From contig NC_133897.1 of NCBI RefSeq assembly GCF_964199755.1, positions 164,870,678 through 164,934,677 of the forward strand: a stretch of DNA of 64,000 nucleotides. The letters are read 5' to 3'. Shown here piece after piece: positions 1 to 45,376 of this stretch; the stretch's first letter is position 1, and the number at the start of each line of letters is the position of its first letter. The notes beneath the pieces were generated by a model. The model worked only from the letters and a program-made list of their open reading frames with translations. It had not been told where the DNA came from and searched no databases. The position numbers and the translations under genes are program-made. This stretch comes from Larus michahellis (Eukaryota; Chordata; Aves; Charadriiformes; Laridae).

Positions 1-33545
<33,545 letters not shown>

Positions 33546-33549
33546 TCAA

Positions 33550-34819
33550 CTGCGGGCTAGTAAGAGAAAAATGTATATTATTTTTTAACATTCATAAGTA
33601 CGCATGGTTGCTGAATGAAACCAGGACTTCAATGCTAAACACTTCTGCATCCTGTATACATGTGCTACAATTCTAGTACTTTCTTTCATCATTTTACTAA
33701 ATCTTCAATCACGCAGCCGACTGACAAAGTTACACAGTGCACAAGGAGTGTTCTTAGTCACATATCAGTATGGCCACAAACAAAAATCTGTACATTAGGT
33801 TTTTCCGGCCAAATCGGTTTCCCATTCGTTGTGCAGCTACACAAGCCGACCTCATACATGGGGCAGCAGAGTCTCTCCCCCACAGTCTCACATTAAACAC
33901 TTCCTAAGGCACCACCTCAGAAGAGATGCCCTTTGGGACTTGGGCTCTCCAGTCCGTCTCCACAACACGCCTTGGGGAAAACACAGAAAATTGCGTGAGG
34001 TGGGATGTAAACATGCACCACATCAGAATGACCGAACTTTACACAGCTGTCAGCACGTGCATATGGCCAGGAAGAGGAAAGTCAGGTCCAAAACACTTAT
34101 TTTTGAGAAAAAATGAAGTAGTTATTTTCTCAAAACACATACGGGTTCATCAGAGGGACCAGGCAATGTTTCCTGCTTTTACATTTAAATATTTAGACTT
34201 CCTTCTCCCCTGAGCTATTTGAAATTGATTTACTGTACTGCAGCTGCATCTCTTAAATGAAGATGTGCATCACTGAGCCCTCGCATCTCCTCTGAGACCT
34301 CCCGGACCACCACAGATCCCTTGGAGGATTTCAGCTCCAAAGCACCCTACAAAACATACATATCACCCAAAAAAAAAAAAGAACCAAACCGCAAGGCAGC
34401 ACAGCTTTAGACTGACACGACTTGGTTTTACCAAACAGAAGGAAGAAAAAGAGCTCTGAGCCCGGGAGCAGAGGTGGCAGCCAAGCAGCTGTTTGTGGAG
34501 GGGGGGGTTTCCTCATAATTACCGGCAGCGCCGAGGCTGGAGGATGTAAAGTCCCTCTCCCCCCACACTGCCCAACTCCAGCCCGAAGTGCAGCCAGCGG
34601 AACAGCGCCCGGCCCCGCCGCCCGCCCCGCCTCGACGGGAGGCCGCGTCCCGCCACAGCGGGCGGAGCGCTGAGGAAGGCAGGGGGCTGAGGGGCGGCGT
34701 GAGGAGCGGGGGGGCCCAGGGGAACGACGGCGGGATCTGAGGGAAGGGCAGAACCCCTCCGGGGGGGGGTGGCGGCCGCCTCGGGGCCCGGGGGGTGACG
34801 CCGGGGGGGGGACACTCAC
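33550..34819 (-). other. TRAPPC9: TRAPPC9 first intron (inferred)
   Basis: 1.27 kb between the inferred non-coding exon and the first coding exon. The right part grades into the CpG island; no repeats recognised. Confidence 0.55.
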
Positions 34820-34985
34820 AGCCGGGACAGGAACCGCCCCCGCCGCCTCCTGCTGCCGGACGCGCGGGGCGGAACTGACGGCAATGGGCGCGCGGCCCGG
34901 CCCCGCCCCGCCCCGCCCCGCAGGGGGAGGGCGGCGCATGCGCAAAATGGCGGCGGGGTGGGGCGGGCAGTGAGGGTAGGCAGGA
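34500..34985 (-). promoter_or_regulatory. TRAPPC9: CpG-island promoter of TRAPPC9 with GC boxes, NRF1 and YY1 motifs
   Basis: Very GC- and CpG-rich against AT-rich flanks. It contains a four-fold CCCCG tandem (34901-34920, Sp1-type GC boxes), a perfect palindromic NRF1 site GCGCATGCGC (34934-34943) and, immediately adjacent, AAAATGGCGGC (34944-34954), a YY1-type motif on the plus strand. Long G runs at 34760-34812 on the plus strand could form G-quadruplexes. No TATA box is evident. This fits a housekeeping promoter for the minus-strand gene. Confidence 0.8.
34820..34900 (-). other. TRAPPC9: TRAPPC9 non-coding first exon (inferred 3' boundary at 34820)
   Basis: On the minus strand a consensus donor GGCT|GTGAGT occurs at 34820/34819 inside the CpG island upstream of the first coding exon. 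Splicing from it to the CAG acceptor before 33549 would give a 5' UTR exon and a 1.27-kb first intron. The right-hand boundary given is arbitrary, since the transcription start is not visible. Confidence 0.5.
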
Positions 34986-35197
34986 TGTGGGGATGTTGCT
35001 TGTGTCTGAGAACTTAAAACTTCGGGGACTGTAACAGTTGGTAGTGGCCAAAAGGGAGCCTTCCATCCGCGTTTCCAAATCCTGAAAGCGGCTTTTGGCA
35101 TCTTGGAGACTAAAGGGCAAAAATCGTGAATGCTCTGGGAAGTGTGAGCCTTGTGTGAGAGCTGGGGCGCTTCTCTAGTGGAGGATACGGGAACCTC

Positions 35198-35964
35198 GCG
35201 AGGTTCAACAAGGCCAAGCGCGGGATCCTGCACTTGTCGGGGTAGCCCCCAGTATCAGCACTGGCTGGGGATGAAGGGATGGAGAGCAGCCCTGAAAAGA
35301 AGGACTTGGGGGTGCTGATGGATGAGAAGCTCAACATGAGCCGGCAATGTGCGCTCGCAGCCCAGAAAGCCAACCATATCCTGGGCTGCAGCCCCAGCAG
35401 CGTGGCCAGCAGGGCGAGGGAGGGGATTCTGCGCCTCTGCTCCGCTCTGGTGGGAACCCCCCTGCAGTGCTGCCTCCAGCTCTGGGGCCCCCAACATCAG
35501 AAGGATGCGGACCTGTTGGAGTGGGTCCAGAGGAGGCCACAAAGATGCTCAGAGAGCTGGAGCCCCTCTGCTGTGAGGACAGGCTGAGGGAGTTGGGGTT
35601 GTTCAGCCTGGAGAAGAAAAGCTCTGGGCTGACCTTACTGCAGCCTTTCAGTACTTAAAGGGGGTTTATAGGAAAGATGGAGAGAAACTTTTTACCAAGG
35701 CCTGTAGTGACAAAACAAGGGGCAACAGTTTTAAACTGAAAGAGGGTAGGTTTAGATCAAACATAAAGAAGAAATGAGGGTGGTGAGACACCGGCCCGGG
35801 TTGCCGAGAGAAGCTGTGGCTGCCCCATCCCTGGGGCAAGACCCAGGCTGGATGGGGCTTTGAGCAACCCGACCTAGTCGAAGATGTCCCTGCTCACTGC
35901 AGAGGGGTTGGACTAGATTATCTTTAAAAGTCCCTTCCAACCCAAACCATTCTATGATTGTGTG
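35198..35964 (+). mobile_element. CR1 LINE 3' fragment upstream of TRAPPC9
   Basis: Begins in the FNKAKxRxLH region, continues through KKDLGVLMDEKLNMSRQCAL and [16 protein letters not shown], and ends in the CR1 3' UTR and tail at 35964. It lies only about 250 bp beyond the TRAPPC9 CpG island. Confidence 0.9.
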
Positions 35965-36724
35965 ACATCCGAGTTATATCAGAGTTCCCAGTGAGAATGA
36001 CATATCACAGTATTTACCAAATACCTTTGAACTTGCTCTTGAAATCCAGCAGTATTTAAATGAAAAGTAAACAGCATTTTATTCCACTAAATTACAAATG
36101 TAGGAAACCGGTTCTTAGGTTTGGTGAAGGAAACAAAGCATTGTCACACCTCATTACAGCAGCTCTCTACGACAGATTCTCAGAGTATCTTCTGGTTTTC
36201 ACTCGAGCAAGAGTTGACAGGACATATCGGCAACTTGTCAGCTCTGGACCCCAAATAACATCCTTCCAGCACTGTTTTCCAAATGGAAATCTCTTTGGTG
36301 GTGATGTTATGGTGGTCTCTGTATTTGCCTCTCTTCCCATTTAACATCCCACTACATATGACTGCACCCTTAGGGATTTTCTGTAAACCAAAATCTTGAT
36401 CATCAGTTGAACTATGATATTAAATTATGAGACTGTCTGATAAAGCATTTGCTGTTGACAGCGGGAAATTCTTCATGCCGGCAGCCCAAAGAACATTGCC
36501 ATCTCGTTTATCAACAGATAGCTCATGTAAGTGGTGCAAGTGTATCCCTTCCCCAAAAAAATGGGAAAAAATGAGATACATTACCTCTGAGTTTAGCAAG
36601 TGTACATCTTTAACTTTTCTAAACCATTAATTTTAGAAGTAGTTATACAAACATTTTGGGGATATTAAGAAGTACAGTTAATTACAGTTAATTAGATGTG
36701 TTAAGGGATATTACGTGTGGTGTT

Positions 36725-36828
36725 AAGGGATATGGTGTAAGGGAGAACTTTGTAGAGTGGAGTTGATGGTTGGACTCGATGATCCCAAGGGTCTTTTCCA
36801 AGCTAAATGATTCTATGATTCTATGATT
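36725..36828 (+). mobile_element. CR1 3'-end fragment
   Basis: GGTTGGACTCGATGATCC to GATTCTATGATTCTATGATT, with two tail units visible. The left end is approximate. Confidence 0.78.
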
Positions 36829-36964
36829 ACCACCTTTAGATAGAGACTGGCATTTATGTAGATTATTGGGAATGTGGCTCCCTCAAAGCTCACTGTTACA
36901 GAGACCTTGTTACAACTGGGAAGGGTCACTGGGATCACAAACCTACCTCCAACACACAAATATT

Positions 36965-37042
36965 CACAGAATCACAGAATGGTTCGGGTTGGAAGGGACC
37001 TTAAAGATCATCTAATTCCAACCCCCCTGCCATGGGCAGGGG
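36965..37042 (-). mobile_element. CR1 3'-end fragment
   Basis: ACAGAATCACAGAATGGTTC then GGTTGGAAGGGACCTTAAAG, ending in CATGGGCAGGGG. A 78-bp scrap facing the previous one. Confidence 0.82.
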
Positions 37043-37361
37043 AAATATTAAATGTAAATGCAGGCAAATAAGGGTCTTAACCCATTTTAGGAGACTAATT
37101 ACTTTCATAACATGGTAAGTACACATTTATCAATGACAGGCCAGCAACCTCAGAAAAAAATGGAAAGACACCATTTTAAAGAGAGACGCCTGAGAACCAG
37201 GTGTCTGTTTTTAAAACACACAACGGTTATTAGCTTTACAGATGCATGTGAAAACAAAAGAGACATACTGCAAACTTACTTCTTTGAACATTGCTGATCT
37301 GCCAGCTATGGGGAGAGTTGGAAATCAACATTCAGGAACCGGACTCTTCTATAATTTCACT

Positions 37362-37412
37362 TTATATATATACATATATACACACAGATACATATATTCT
37401 TTTACATGTATC
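37362..37412. repeat. AT/AC-rich microsatellite
   Basis: Degenerate TATA/CACA/TACA dinucleotide run. Confidence 0.8.
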
Positions 37413-37426
37413 TATATCTCCCTGTG

Positions 37427-38585
37427 TCCTTGTTTAACCCCAGCCAGCAACTATTGTTAAGATATATTAGTTGTTTAGCTTAAATAAGTAATAGAATACA
37501 TTACTTAGGGTTATAATATGATGTGATTTATGCTGTTTGCTTAGCTTTACTTAGCATGAGTAGCTAGATTTGCTGAAGCCTTTAGGCTGCGATAGAGTTA
37601 ATTCCCCTTAGTGATTTTTCTAGCAGCTGCTACAGTGCTGTGTTTGGTCTGTTAGTATAAGGAAAATGTTGATAACACACTGATGTTTTGGTAGTGTTTT
37701 CCCTACGTTTGGGACTTTTCAGTTCCCCATGTTCTGCCAGCGAGCGCAGGTGCACGAGAAGCATAAACCAGAAGATAAGGAGGCTCCAACCATCAGCAGA
37801 GACTGCAAATCAACAAGGTAAGAGCAGCCAACAGCCAGCCTGCCTGGACACAGAAAAAGAATCCGGTGAGTGTTAGAAGACCGCAGACCAAAAATCACCA
37901 TTGGACTAGAAGACGTGTGAACAGCACATGAGGGGCGGGTGTACAGATCGCAAGGGTGTAATTGTCAAGGGATTTCTTCGTTCAGCGTCCCTCCCTTTTG
38001 AGAGGCACCCAGCCTGGGCTGACCCGGTTGCTGTACCTTTCAATTCAATTACTTGTTTTTATAAAATCTGGTGCCTGAGACTGCTGTGGGAAATCAAGGG
38101 TTGAGCCTGAAGAAGGAGGGAGCGCATCCGAGAGTAACTCTGTGTGTGTGTGTGTGTGTGTGGTCAAAAGGGGCACCCATCGGTCCAGTGGGGTTCCCCA
38201 CTGCGAAGGGACCCTGGTCCAAGCAGTTAAAGGCTTGGGTGGGTCTGTGTGACTCCTTGAATGGTGTGTGAGTGCTCGGGCAGCAGCTTCTCCTTTAATG
38301 CTAGGACCACACAGCCATCCACTCCTCTCCCCCCCACCCCAGTAGGGTAGGGAGAAGAGGGAGAAAAAGGAGGAAGAAAACCTCCTGGGTTGAGATAAAG
38401 ACAGTTTAAGAGAACAGTAATGGAAGAGAAAAATAATAATAATAATGGTAAAAGAATATACAAAATAAAGTGATGCAATGGAATTGCTCTCACCACGCAA
38501 TAATCGGTTGCCTTTAAGATTTCCTTCTGAACAGGTCTTTCCCGGGGGTGGTAGGGTGCACTTCCAGTAGTCTGTCTCCCTCTCA
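37427..38585. mobile_element. Composite of avian endogenous-retrovirus LTR fragments
   Basis: TTTAACCCCAGCCAGCAAC at 37433 is one end of a minus-oriented LTR. Its continuation (GGGTTGAGATAAAG at 38388, then an ATA-rich stretch) occurs only at about 38290-38585. Between them is plus-oriented LTR-like DNA: GATAGAGTTAATTCCC at about 37592 and GTTGATAACACACTGATGTT at 37668, which are U3 features of the same family. An R/U5-like stretch ending near 38090 and a (GT)11 tract follow. The likeliest reading is a plus-oriented LTR (plus leader) inserted into a minus-oriented one. No gag, pol or env frame is seen. Confidence 0.55.
38141..38162. repeat. (TG)11 microsatellite
   Basis: Eleven uninterrupted TG units inside the LTR composite. 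Confidence 0.95.
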
Positions 38586-38971
38586 GACTCCCTGATGTGA
38601 ATTCAAAGGTGATACAGATTGAGCTGGAATTTTCAAATAGAGCAGTTCTGTGGACTTCAGAAAGAATACAAAACTTAGAAGCTGTAGACCCCTTTTGGGA
38701 GGGAAGACGGGTATTTCAAACTTGTCCAAATTTAGGATGGAAGGGACAGAGCCAGGCAGTTTTAAATAAAGAAAATAACTGGCTTTTTCTCACAGAATTT
38801 TACCAGGAATGTAACTAACTCACAGGGAAGTGATTGCTACATTTATTTCTACAGTATTGATGTGAGTACTAACTGGGTGGCAAATGCTGTGTTTGGTTGT
38901 GATATCAGTGATACCAAAATACCTTAAAGATTTGGTCTCCTGTGAACACAGCCAATGCTCAGCATTATTGT

Positions 38972-39450
38972 TGTGGTTTAACCCCAGCCAGCAACTAAGC
39001 ACCACGCAGCTGCTCGCACACTATCCCCCGGTGAGATGAGGGAGAGAATTGGAAGCGTAAAAGTGAGAAAACTCGTGGGTTGAGATAAAGACAGTGCAAT
39101 AGGTAAAGCAAAAGACGCACACACAAGCAAAGCAAAACAAGGAATTAATTCACTACTTCCCATCGGCAGGCAGGTGTTCAGCCATCTCCAGGAAAGCGGG
39201 GTTTCATCATCCATAACGGTTATTTGGGAAAATAAATGCCATAACTCCAAATATCCCTCGCCTTTCTCCTTCTTCCCCCAGCTTTATATGCTGAGCATGA
39301 CATCATATGGTATGGAATATTCCTTTGGTCAGCTGGGGTCAGCTGTCCCAGCTGTGTCCCCTCCTAACTTCTTGTGTACCCTCAGCCTACTCGCTGGTGG
39401 AGTGGTGGGAGAAGCAGAAAAGGCCTTGACTGTGTGTTACTCATAAATCT
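38972..39450 (-). mobile_element. Solitary ERV LTR (minus orientation) with core promoter
   Basis: Begins TGTGGTTTAACCCCAGCCAG, followed by GTGGGTTGAGATAAAGACAG. On the minus strand it carries a TATA box (CATATAAAG, 39290-39282) just downstream of a decayed CRE (TGATGTCA, 39305-39298). The U3 end is missing at about 39450. Recognised from memory as a common avian LTR family. Confidence 0.75.
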
Positions 39451-40693
39451 ACCCTCTAGCATCGGTTGGAGAGGGATTTAGAAACATTTTTTGACATAGT
39501 TTATCTCAGCAGTTTTTTGTTGTTTCACTTCTACCCTACAAGGCAAAAAGGTGATAACAATATATGACTTGCATTTATTAAGATAGTTATTACTAAATGT
39601 ACATTGGAGTATCTAATATTTTATCAGCTCTACAAGATAATTTATATTGTGGCTCTATAAACGCTGTGTTCTAGAGCTTTCTCATTGCCGTTACGCTACT
39701 CAGCATCCTGAGATCCTCCAGGATGAAGGTATGTAATGTTCTGGATAATTCCAAGTGGCAGAGCAACTCTGAAGAGAAGTTGCCTAAATGTGTATCTATC
39801 AAAAATGGAAATGGAAGATTACACATGGTATTGTCTGCCTAAAAGCTGGGCTTCCGTTAACTTATTTTTGCTTTTGAAAACCTTCATCTCTCCAGCTCTT
39901 CTAATGGAGGAACTCCTACACTGAGCGCCTCACCTGAGACTTCCAAATGTTTAAGTATCTTAAAGTGACCGTTGACAGTTCAGTCATTTTCCATTTGCAT
40001 TGGTGCATTAACATATAATTTACCAACTGCTCAGATTTATCTCCTGTTTTGAACATGACACGAGCTTCTTATCCCCACCAAACAACACTTCATCAAATCC
40101 CCTCAGAATAGCTTTTTTTGCAGTGTGCAAGAAATACTTCTGCTTCGTCATGAACTTGTCTGTTTTCACTGTTTGTAAATGCTGCTTTGATATTGCTGTA
40201 CTGCAGATTTAGAGAATGCTACTATAGAAGTTAATTTCTCTTGTTACAGTATGCATCTTGAGCTAGATTCCTCTTTCTTTTAATATAAACTTACATTTAT
40301 TATTGTCTGTGCCAACTACTTATCCACATATTGTGTTTATGCTTTGCCAGACTGTATTCAGCTCCTTCCCTTGTTTGCTGACACACGCAGATTTTTCCCT
40401 AGTCCAGCACTTATCCACTGTTCTTTACACAATAATGGTCAATTTCATTATTTTTTTTGTGATAACATATCATAAATAATTAAGTCCCTAATTCTGAAAT
40501 GTGTATGAATTGGTTTTAAAATGTCACTCATCAACATAGTGGCTGATCTTTTTAGCTATGCTCTGCTTTTTTATAAAGAAAATGTATTCTTCAGGGGTTT
40601 TTTTTGGCTTTGGCAAGCAATTTACAGTCCTCACATTCTCTCTAGAATGAATGGAAGATCAGCAGCTAGAATTGCCTTATGCTTTTTCTATAA

Positions 40694-41810
40694 TAGAATC
40701 ATAGAATGATAGAATATCTCAAGTTGGAAGGGACCCATCAGGATCATCGAGTCCAACTCCCCGCTCCTTGCAGGACTACCTAAAACTGAACCATATGACT
40801 AGGAGCATCCTCCAGATGCTCCTTGAACTCTGACAGGCTTGGTGCCATGACCACTTCCTTGGGGAGCCTGTTCCAGTGACTGACCACTCTCTCAGTGAAG
40901 AACCTTTTCCTAATGTCCCATCTGAACTTGCCCTGATGCGGCTTCATTCCATTCCCTCGTGTCCTATCTCTGGTCACCAGAGAGAGGAGATCAGCACCCA
41001 CCTCTGCTGCCCCCCTTGAGGAAGTTCTAGACTGCCATGAGGTCACCCCTCAGCCTTCTCTTCTCCAAGCTGAAGAAGTCAAGTCATCTCAGCCGCTCCT
41101 CCTAAGTCTTGCCCTCGAGGCCTTTCACCATCTTGGTCGCCCTCCTCTGGACACACTCTAAAAGTCTGATGTCCTTCTTATATCGAAGGGACAAAACTGC
41201 ACATGGTACTCGAGGTGGGGCCACACCAGTGTGGTGTAGAGTGGGACAGTCACCTCCCTCGACGGCTAGCTGTGCTGAGCTGATGCACCCCAGGACATGG
41301 CTGGCCCCTTTGGCTGCCAGGGCACACTGCTGACTCGTATTCACCTTGCCACCAACCCAAACCCCCAGATCTCTTTCCACGGGGCTGCTCTCCAGCCTCT
41401 CGTCCCCCGATTTTTATAGGTAACCAGGATTACCCCATCCCAGATGGAGACCTGGCACTTGCTCTTGTTGAATTCCATATGGTTGGTGGTTGCCCAGCTC
41501 TGTGGTCTATCTGGGTCTCTCTGTAAGGCCTCTCTACCCTCAAGGGAATCCACAGCTCCTCTTAGTTTAGTATCAACAGCAAATTTACTTAATGTACATT
41601 CAGTTCCTGTCTCCACATGATTTATAAAAAAATTATAAAGAGCACTGGACCTAAAATTGAGCCCTGGGGAACCCCACTGGTGACTGGCCGCCAGCCTGAT
41701 GTAACCCCATTTACTATAACACCTCTTTCTCCAATAGTATTCTTAACTTCTCTCAGTAGCTTTTGGGAATTCGGCCAACAGTTTCTCCAGATTCTCTTCC
41801 ATGGGGAATT
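40694..41810 (-). mobile_element. CR1 LINE, RT C-terminus to 3' end
   Basis: Minus-strand blocks in order: LSKFAVDTKLRGAVDSLEGR (41590-41530, with FAVDTK in place of FADDTK), [67 protein letters not shown], then the 3' UTR and tail at 40694. An early FADD-to-FAVD substitution plus frameshifts make it inactive. Confidence 0.9.
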
Positions 41811-43252
41811 CTGATTATATCAGGTTTATCGTTATTTTTCTTCTAATATCATACAATGAAGATCTGATACTGAGAAGTACTTTTCAATGACTCAACATTC
41901 TTTTCTGTTTTCAGATAGCTCATTGGTACATGTGAATAAGTTCTCCTTTGAGCAAACTATTTATTGGAGCAGCAAGTTCTACTTCTGACGTTGCTGTATT
42001 TCCACTCAGTACAGGAGAGCAGAAGGAAAATCAGTAAATTAGGGAGTCAAATTAGTACATTACTTCAGTTAGGTTCTCCTTCAATGAATAAATTTGTTCC
42101 GGTGTAGTTCAGGTTCAGAGTACTCAGAGTTTATACCAGTAATACAGAATTTATGCACTCTGCCTTACGTATAACTAACTAAAAGGGTGATGCTATAAGT
42201 GAGAATGCAGCTGGGAAAAGCCTTTAACACCATCCTCCTTTTCTCCTGCTGGAGCTTGCAGAGTACCTGTACTGCTAACAGAGCACCGCAGTTTCTCTCG
42301 AGTTCCCTAAATAGGAAACAGAGGTTGAGAAGCTTCGAGAAGCCCTGGGACTGCACTGCGAGTACAAATTGCAGTAGGGAAATGAGAGACAGAGGTCAGG
42401 GGAAAGAATCTAATCTTTCCTTTTTTTTCCTGGGAAATTGGTGCACGTGCATACACCACCCGGACACACGCATTTACGCAATGAAGTAAAAAAATGAGAT
42501 TGCTGTGGGGAAGATCGCAAGAGTCAGTAACAAGAAACGGACCTTCACTATGGGACAAGAAGAGCATCTCTGGTCACTCCTTTATTGGAGCTAATTTAGT
42601 TCGAGAGCTCAAAAATACGCACACTGAGCATTTTCTTACTCGGGTCTGCAAAGTACAGCAAAAAGGACTCCTCTAGCACAGACTGGTGAGTCAGGTGAGA
42701 GTAGGAAAGGAGGGACTGAGATGTGATGCTGCTCTGCAGGTTGTAATTAGTACAAACAGCCCCTGTACTGAGCAGGACATATTAGTTTTTCCTCAAACTG
42801 TTGGTTTGAATTTACCAGAGGAGAGATTTATTTCTCCTGACTGTGTTCCCAGTTAGGTTTAACAAAGATTTCTTAATAACAATACTGATTCAGTTCTGAT
42901 TCAAGAGGAATAATTCTAGTATGAACTGCTTTATGGGTTTGTTTTAATTAGGAACAGGTTCGATTCCATTACTGGTACGACATTAATTTTGCGATTCCGA
43001 AATATATTTTCAAAAGCTAAATTATTAAATATCAGTAATATTGCAATATCATGGTATTTTCAGAGTGTGTGCACACCCGCCTTGCGCTATACAGCCACAT
43101 CGTGGTTCTGTCTCGCAAACTAAAGCTGTGTTAGCAGCATGGAGAGATGCCTTAAATTTGCTGTGCTCCTGCTCCCCTTCTCCATTAGTTGAAAGCCGTC
43201 ATCTGCCCAGCACGGTAGTGAAGAAGACAGAGCTGTCCCACACATGGCCTTT

Positions 43253-43850
43253 TGTCCTGGTTTGGCTAAAACCACGACACCTTTCCAGGGAGCACTGCAT
43301 GGGAAAAGAGGAACATCTGATTATGAGATAGGACATAGAGGAGAAGAAAGAGTGAGTCCGGGTTTGCCCAGACCACCTTAAAGTGCGTTGTCCACAGCTG
43401 AGTAAAATGACTACAGGCAGGTCGCTAGATCCTATGGGAGCTATACAAATAGCTCAATACCCTCAGAAGTCTTGGTAGTTTGATGGGGGTTTATATGTAT
43501 GTCAAAATCGTGAAAGACCCCAGTAGTATCTGTAAGAAATTCACTGTCACAGTAATGTCGACTGTTTCCACAAGATGTCACAAGACGATAAGGATGAAGG
43601 AAGAAACTGTAGGACATGATGCTTCACTTAGACTGTGTAAGATATAACTTACACAGAATGGCCTCACAGAACTTGTAACCTTAAGGGAATTATGCAGCCG
43701 AAGAGATTATCTGTAATGGCTAACTGTAAAAGATGCGTCCAGATACCGTAGTGTTGGAACTGATGCCAGTGAACGCATCACTGTACCATCCTTGCACAAA
43801 GGTGCTGACAGCTGCTCAAGGCGCTCTCTTTTATTAATCAATGCATATCA
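43253..43850 (+). mobile_element. Possible ERV LTR fragment
   Basis: TGTCCTGGTTTGGCTAAAAC at 43253 resembles the hairpin-like terminal sequence of avian ERV LTRs. What follows, up to the CR1 scrap at 43.86 kb, is AT-balanced with no open frame. The extent is a guess. Confidence 0.35.
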
Positions 43851-43861
43851 TCTGTCGGAAA

Positions 43862-43985
43862 GCACTTAAAAGGCCTGTAGATGTGGTGTGGAGGGACATG
43901 GTTTAGTGGTAACTTGGCAGTGTTAGGTTAATGGTTGGACTTGATGATTTTAAAGGTCTTTTCCAACCAAAACAGTTCTATGATT
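43862..43985 (+). mobile_element. CR1 3'-end fragment
   Basis: GGGACATGGTTTAGTGG, GGTTGGACTTGATGATTTTA, ending TTCTATGATTG. Same subfamily signature as the element ending at 3492. Confidence 0.85.
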
Positions 43986-44554
43986 GTCCTTTTGTATTGG
44001 GCAAATTCTATATAAGCTAGTAAAATTCTGTTAACAAACTCCCTGTATTTTCCATTTAATACAATTCTTTATGAGTACCTCCCTTTCTGCCCTTAATTCC
44101 ATGTAAACGATTATTGCATGCTAATGGAAAAAGCTCCTGTTCTTCCCACTCATGCTAAGTAGTGATCAAACTAGTGGCCCTAAGTGGCCCTCTTACCAAT
44201 ACAAATCATCAGGCATATTGTTTGTAAAGCATATTGGAAACTTTTCATTAAAGCCATTAATGAAATGCAAACTATGCGTCATCATTTTTGGAAGTGCTGC
44301 ATCAGTCTCGGTGGAGTACAGGAGCTCTCACTCAAAGAGGCACAGACCAACTTCTGGAGCCAACAGCAGCAGCAGCAAAATCCCCGGTGTCTTCGGCAGC
44401 CCTGGGCTGACACACACCATCCATCAGCGTGTTACAACCTACCTACACAGTAGACACACAGGTTAAATACCCTCTGTATACATGGAATGTGTTAATAATA
44501 AAGACGCAGCCCCATAATCACTTAATGGTTTACATGTGCCCTCCACACCCCAAC

Positions 44555-45376
44555 ACAGAATCATAGAATGGTTTGTGTTGGAAGGGACCTTCAAGAACAC
44601 CCAGTTCCAACCCCCCTGCCCTGGGCAGGGACACCTCCCACCAGACCAGGCTGCTCAAAGCCCCATCCAGCCTGGCCTTGAACACCTCCAGGGATGGGGC
44701 AGCCACAGCTTCTCTGGGCAACCTGGGCCAGGGCCTCACTGCCCTCAGAATGGAGAATTTCTTCCTGTGGCCAGCAGGTTGAGGGAGGGGATTCTGACCC
44801 TCTACTCTGCTCTGGTGAGACCCCACCTGGAGTACAGCACCCAGCTGTAGGGCCCTCAACATAAAAAGGACGTGGACCTGTTGGAGCAGGTCCAGAGGAG
44901 GCCATGAAGATGCTCTGAGGGCTGGAGCACCTCTGCTGTGAGGACAGGCTGAGGGAGTTGGGGTTGTTCAGCCTGGAAAAGAGAAGGCTCTGAGGAGACC
45001 TTATAGCAGCCTTCCAGTACCTAAAGGGGCTACAGGAAAGATGGGGTGGGACACTTTGTCAGGGAGTGGAGCAATGGGATGAGGGTAACAGGTTTAAACT
45101 GAAAGAGGGGAGATTTAGATTCGACATTAGGAAGAAATTCTTGACTGTGAGGGTGGTGAGACACTGGCCCAGGTTGCCCAGAGAAGCTGTGGCTGCCCCA
45201 TCCCTGGAGGTGTTCAAGGCCAGGCTGGATGGGGCTTGGAGCAGCCTGGTCTGGTGGGAGGTGTCCCTGCCCAGGGCAGGGGGTGGCACTGGGTGATCTT
45301 TAATGTCCCTTCCAACTGAAACCATTCTGTGATTCTGTGATATCTAATCTAAATCTCCCCTCTTCCAGTTTGATGA
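44555..45376 (-). mobile_element. CR1 3' fragment interrupted by another CR1
   Basis: Minus-oriented CR1 from the tail complement at 44555 to GAATTTCTTCCT at about 44767. Its next consensus bases (ATCTAATCTAAATCTCCCC) resume only at 45342-45376, after the plus-oriented CR1 described separately. The interruption indicates nested insertion. Confidence 0.82.
44769..45340 (+). mobile_element. CR1 3' fragment nested inside an opposite-strand CR1
   Basis: Plus-oriented CR1 from the coding region (LTLYSALVRPHLEYSTQL near 44790) through [17 protein letters not shown] to GATTCTGTGAT at 45340. It splits the minus-oriented host CR1, so it inserted later. Confidence 0.85.

Noticed and set aside
34331-35233. 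300-codon minus-strand open frame over the TRAPPC9 CpG island
   Set aside because: GC-rich DNA lacks stop codons by composition. The translation is Pro/Ala/Arg low complexity, and an overlapping open frame occurs in a second minus-strand frame as well.
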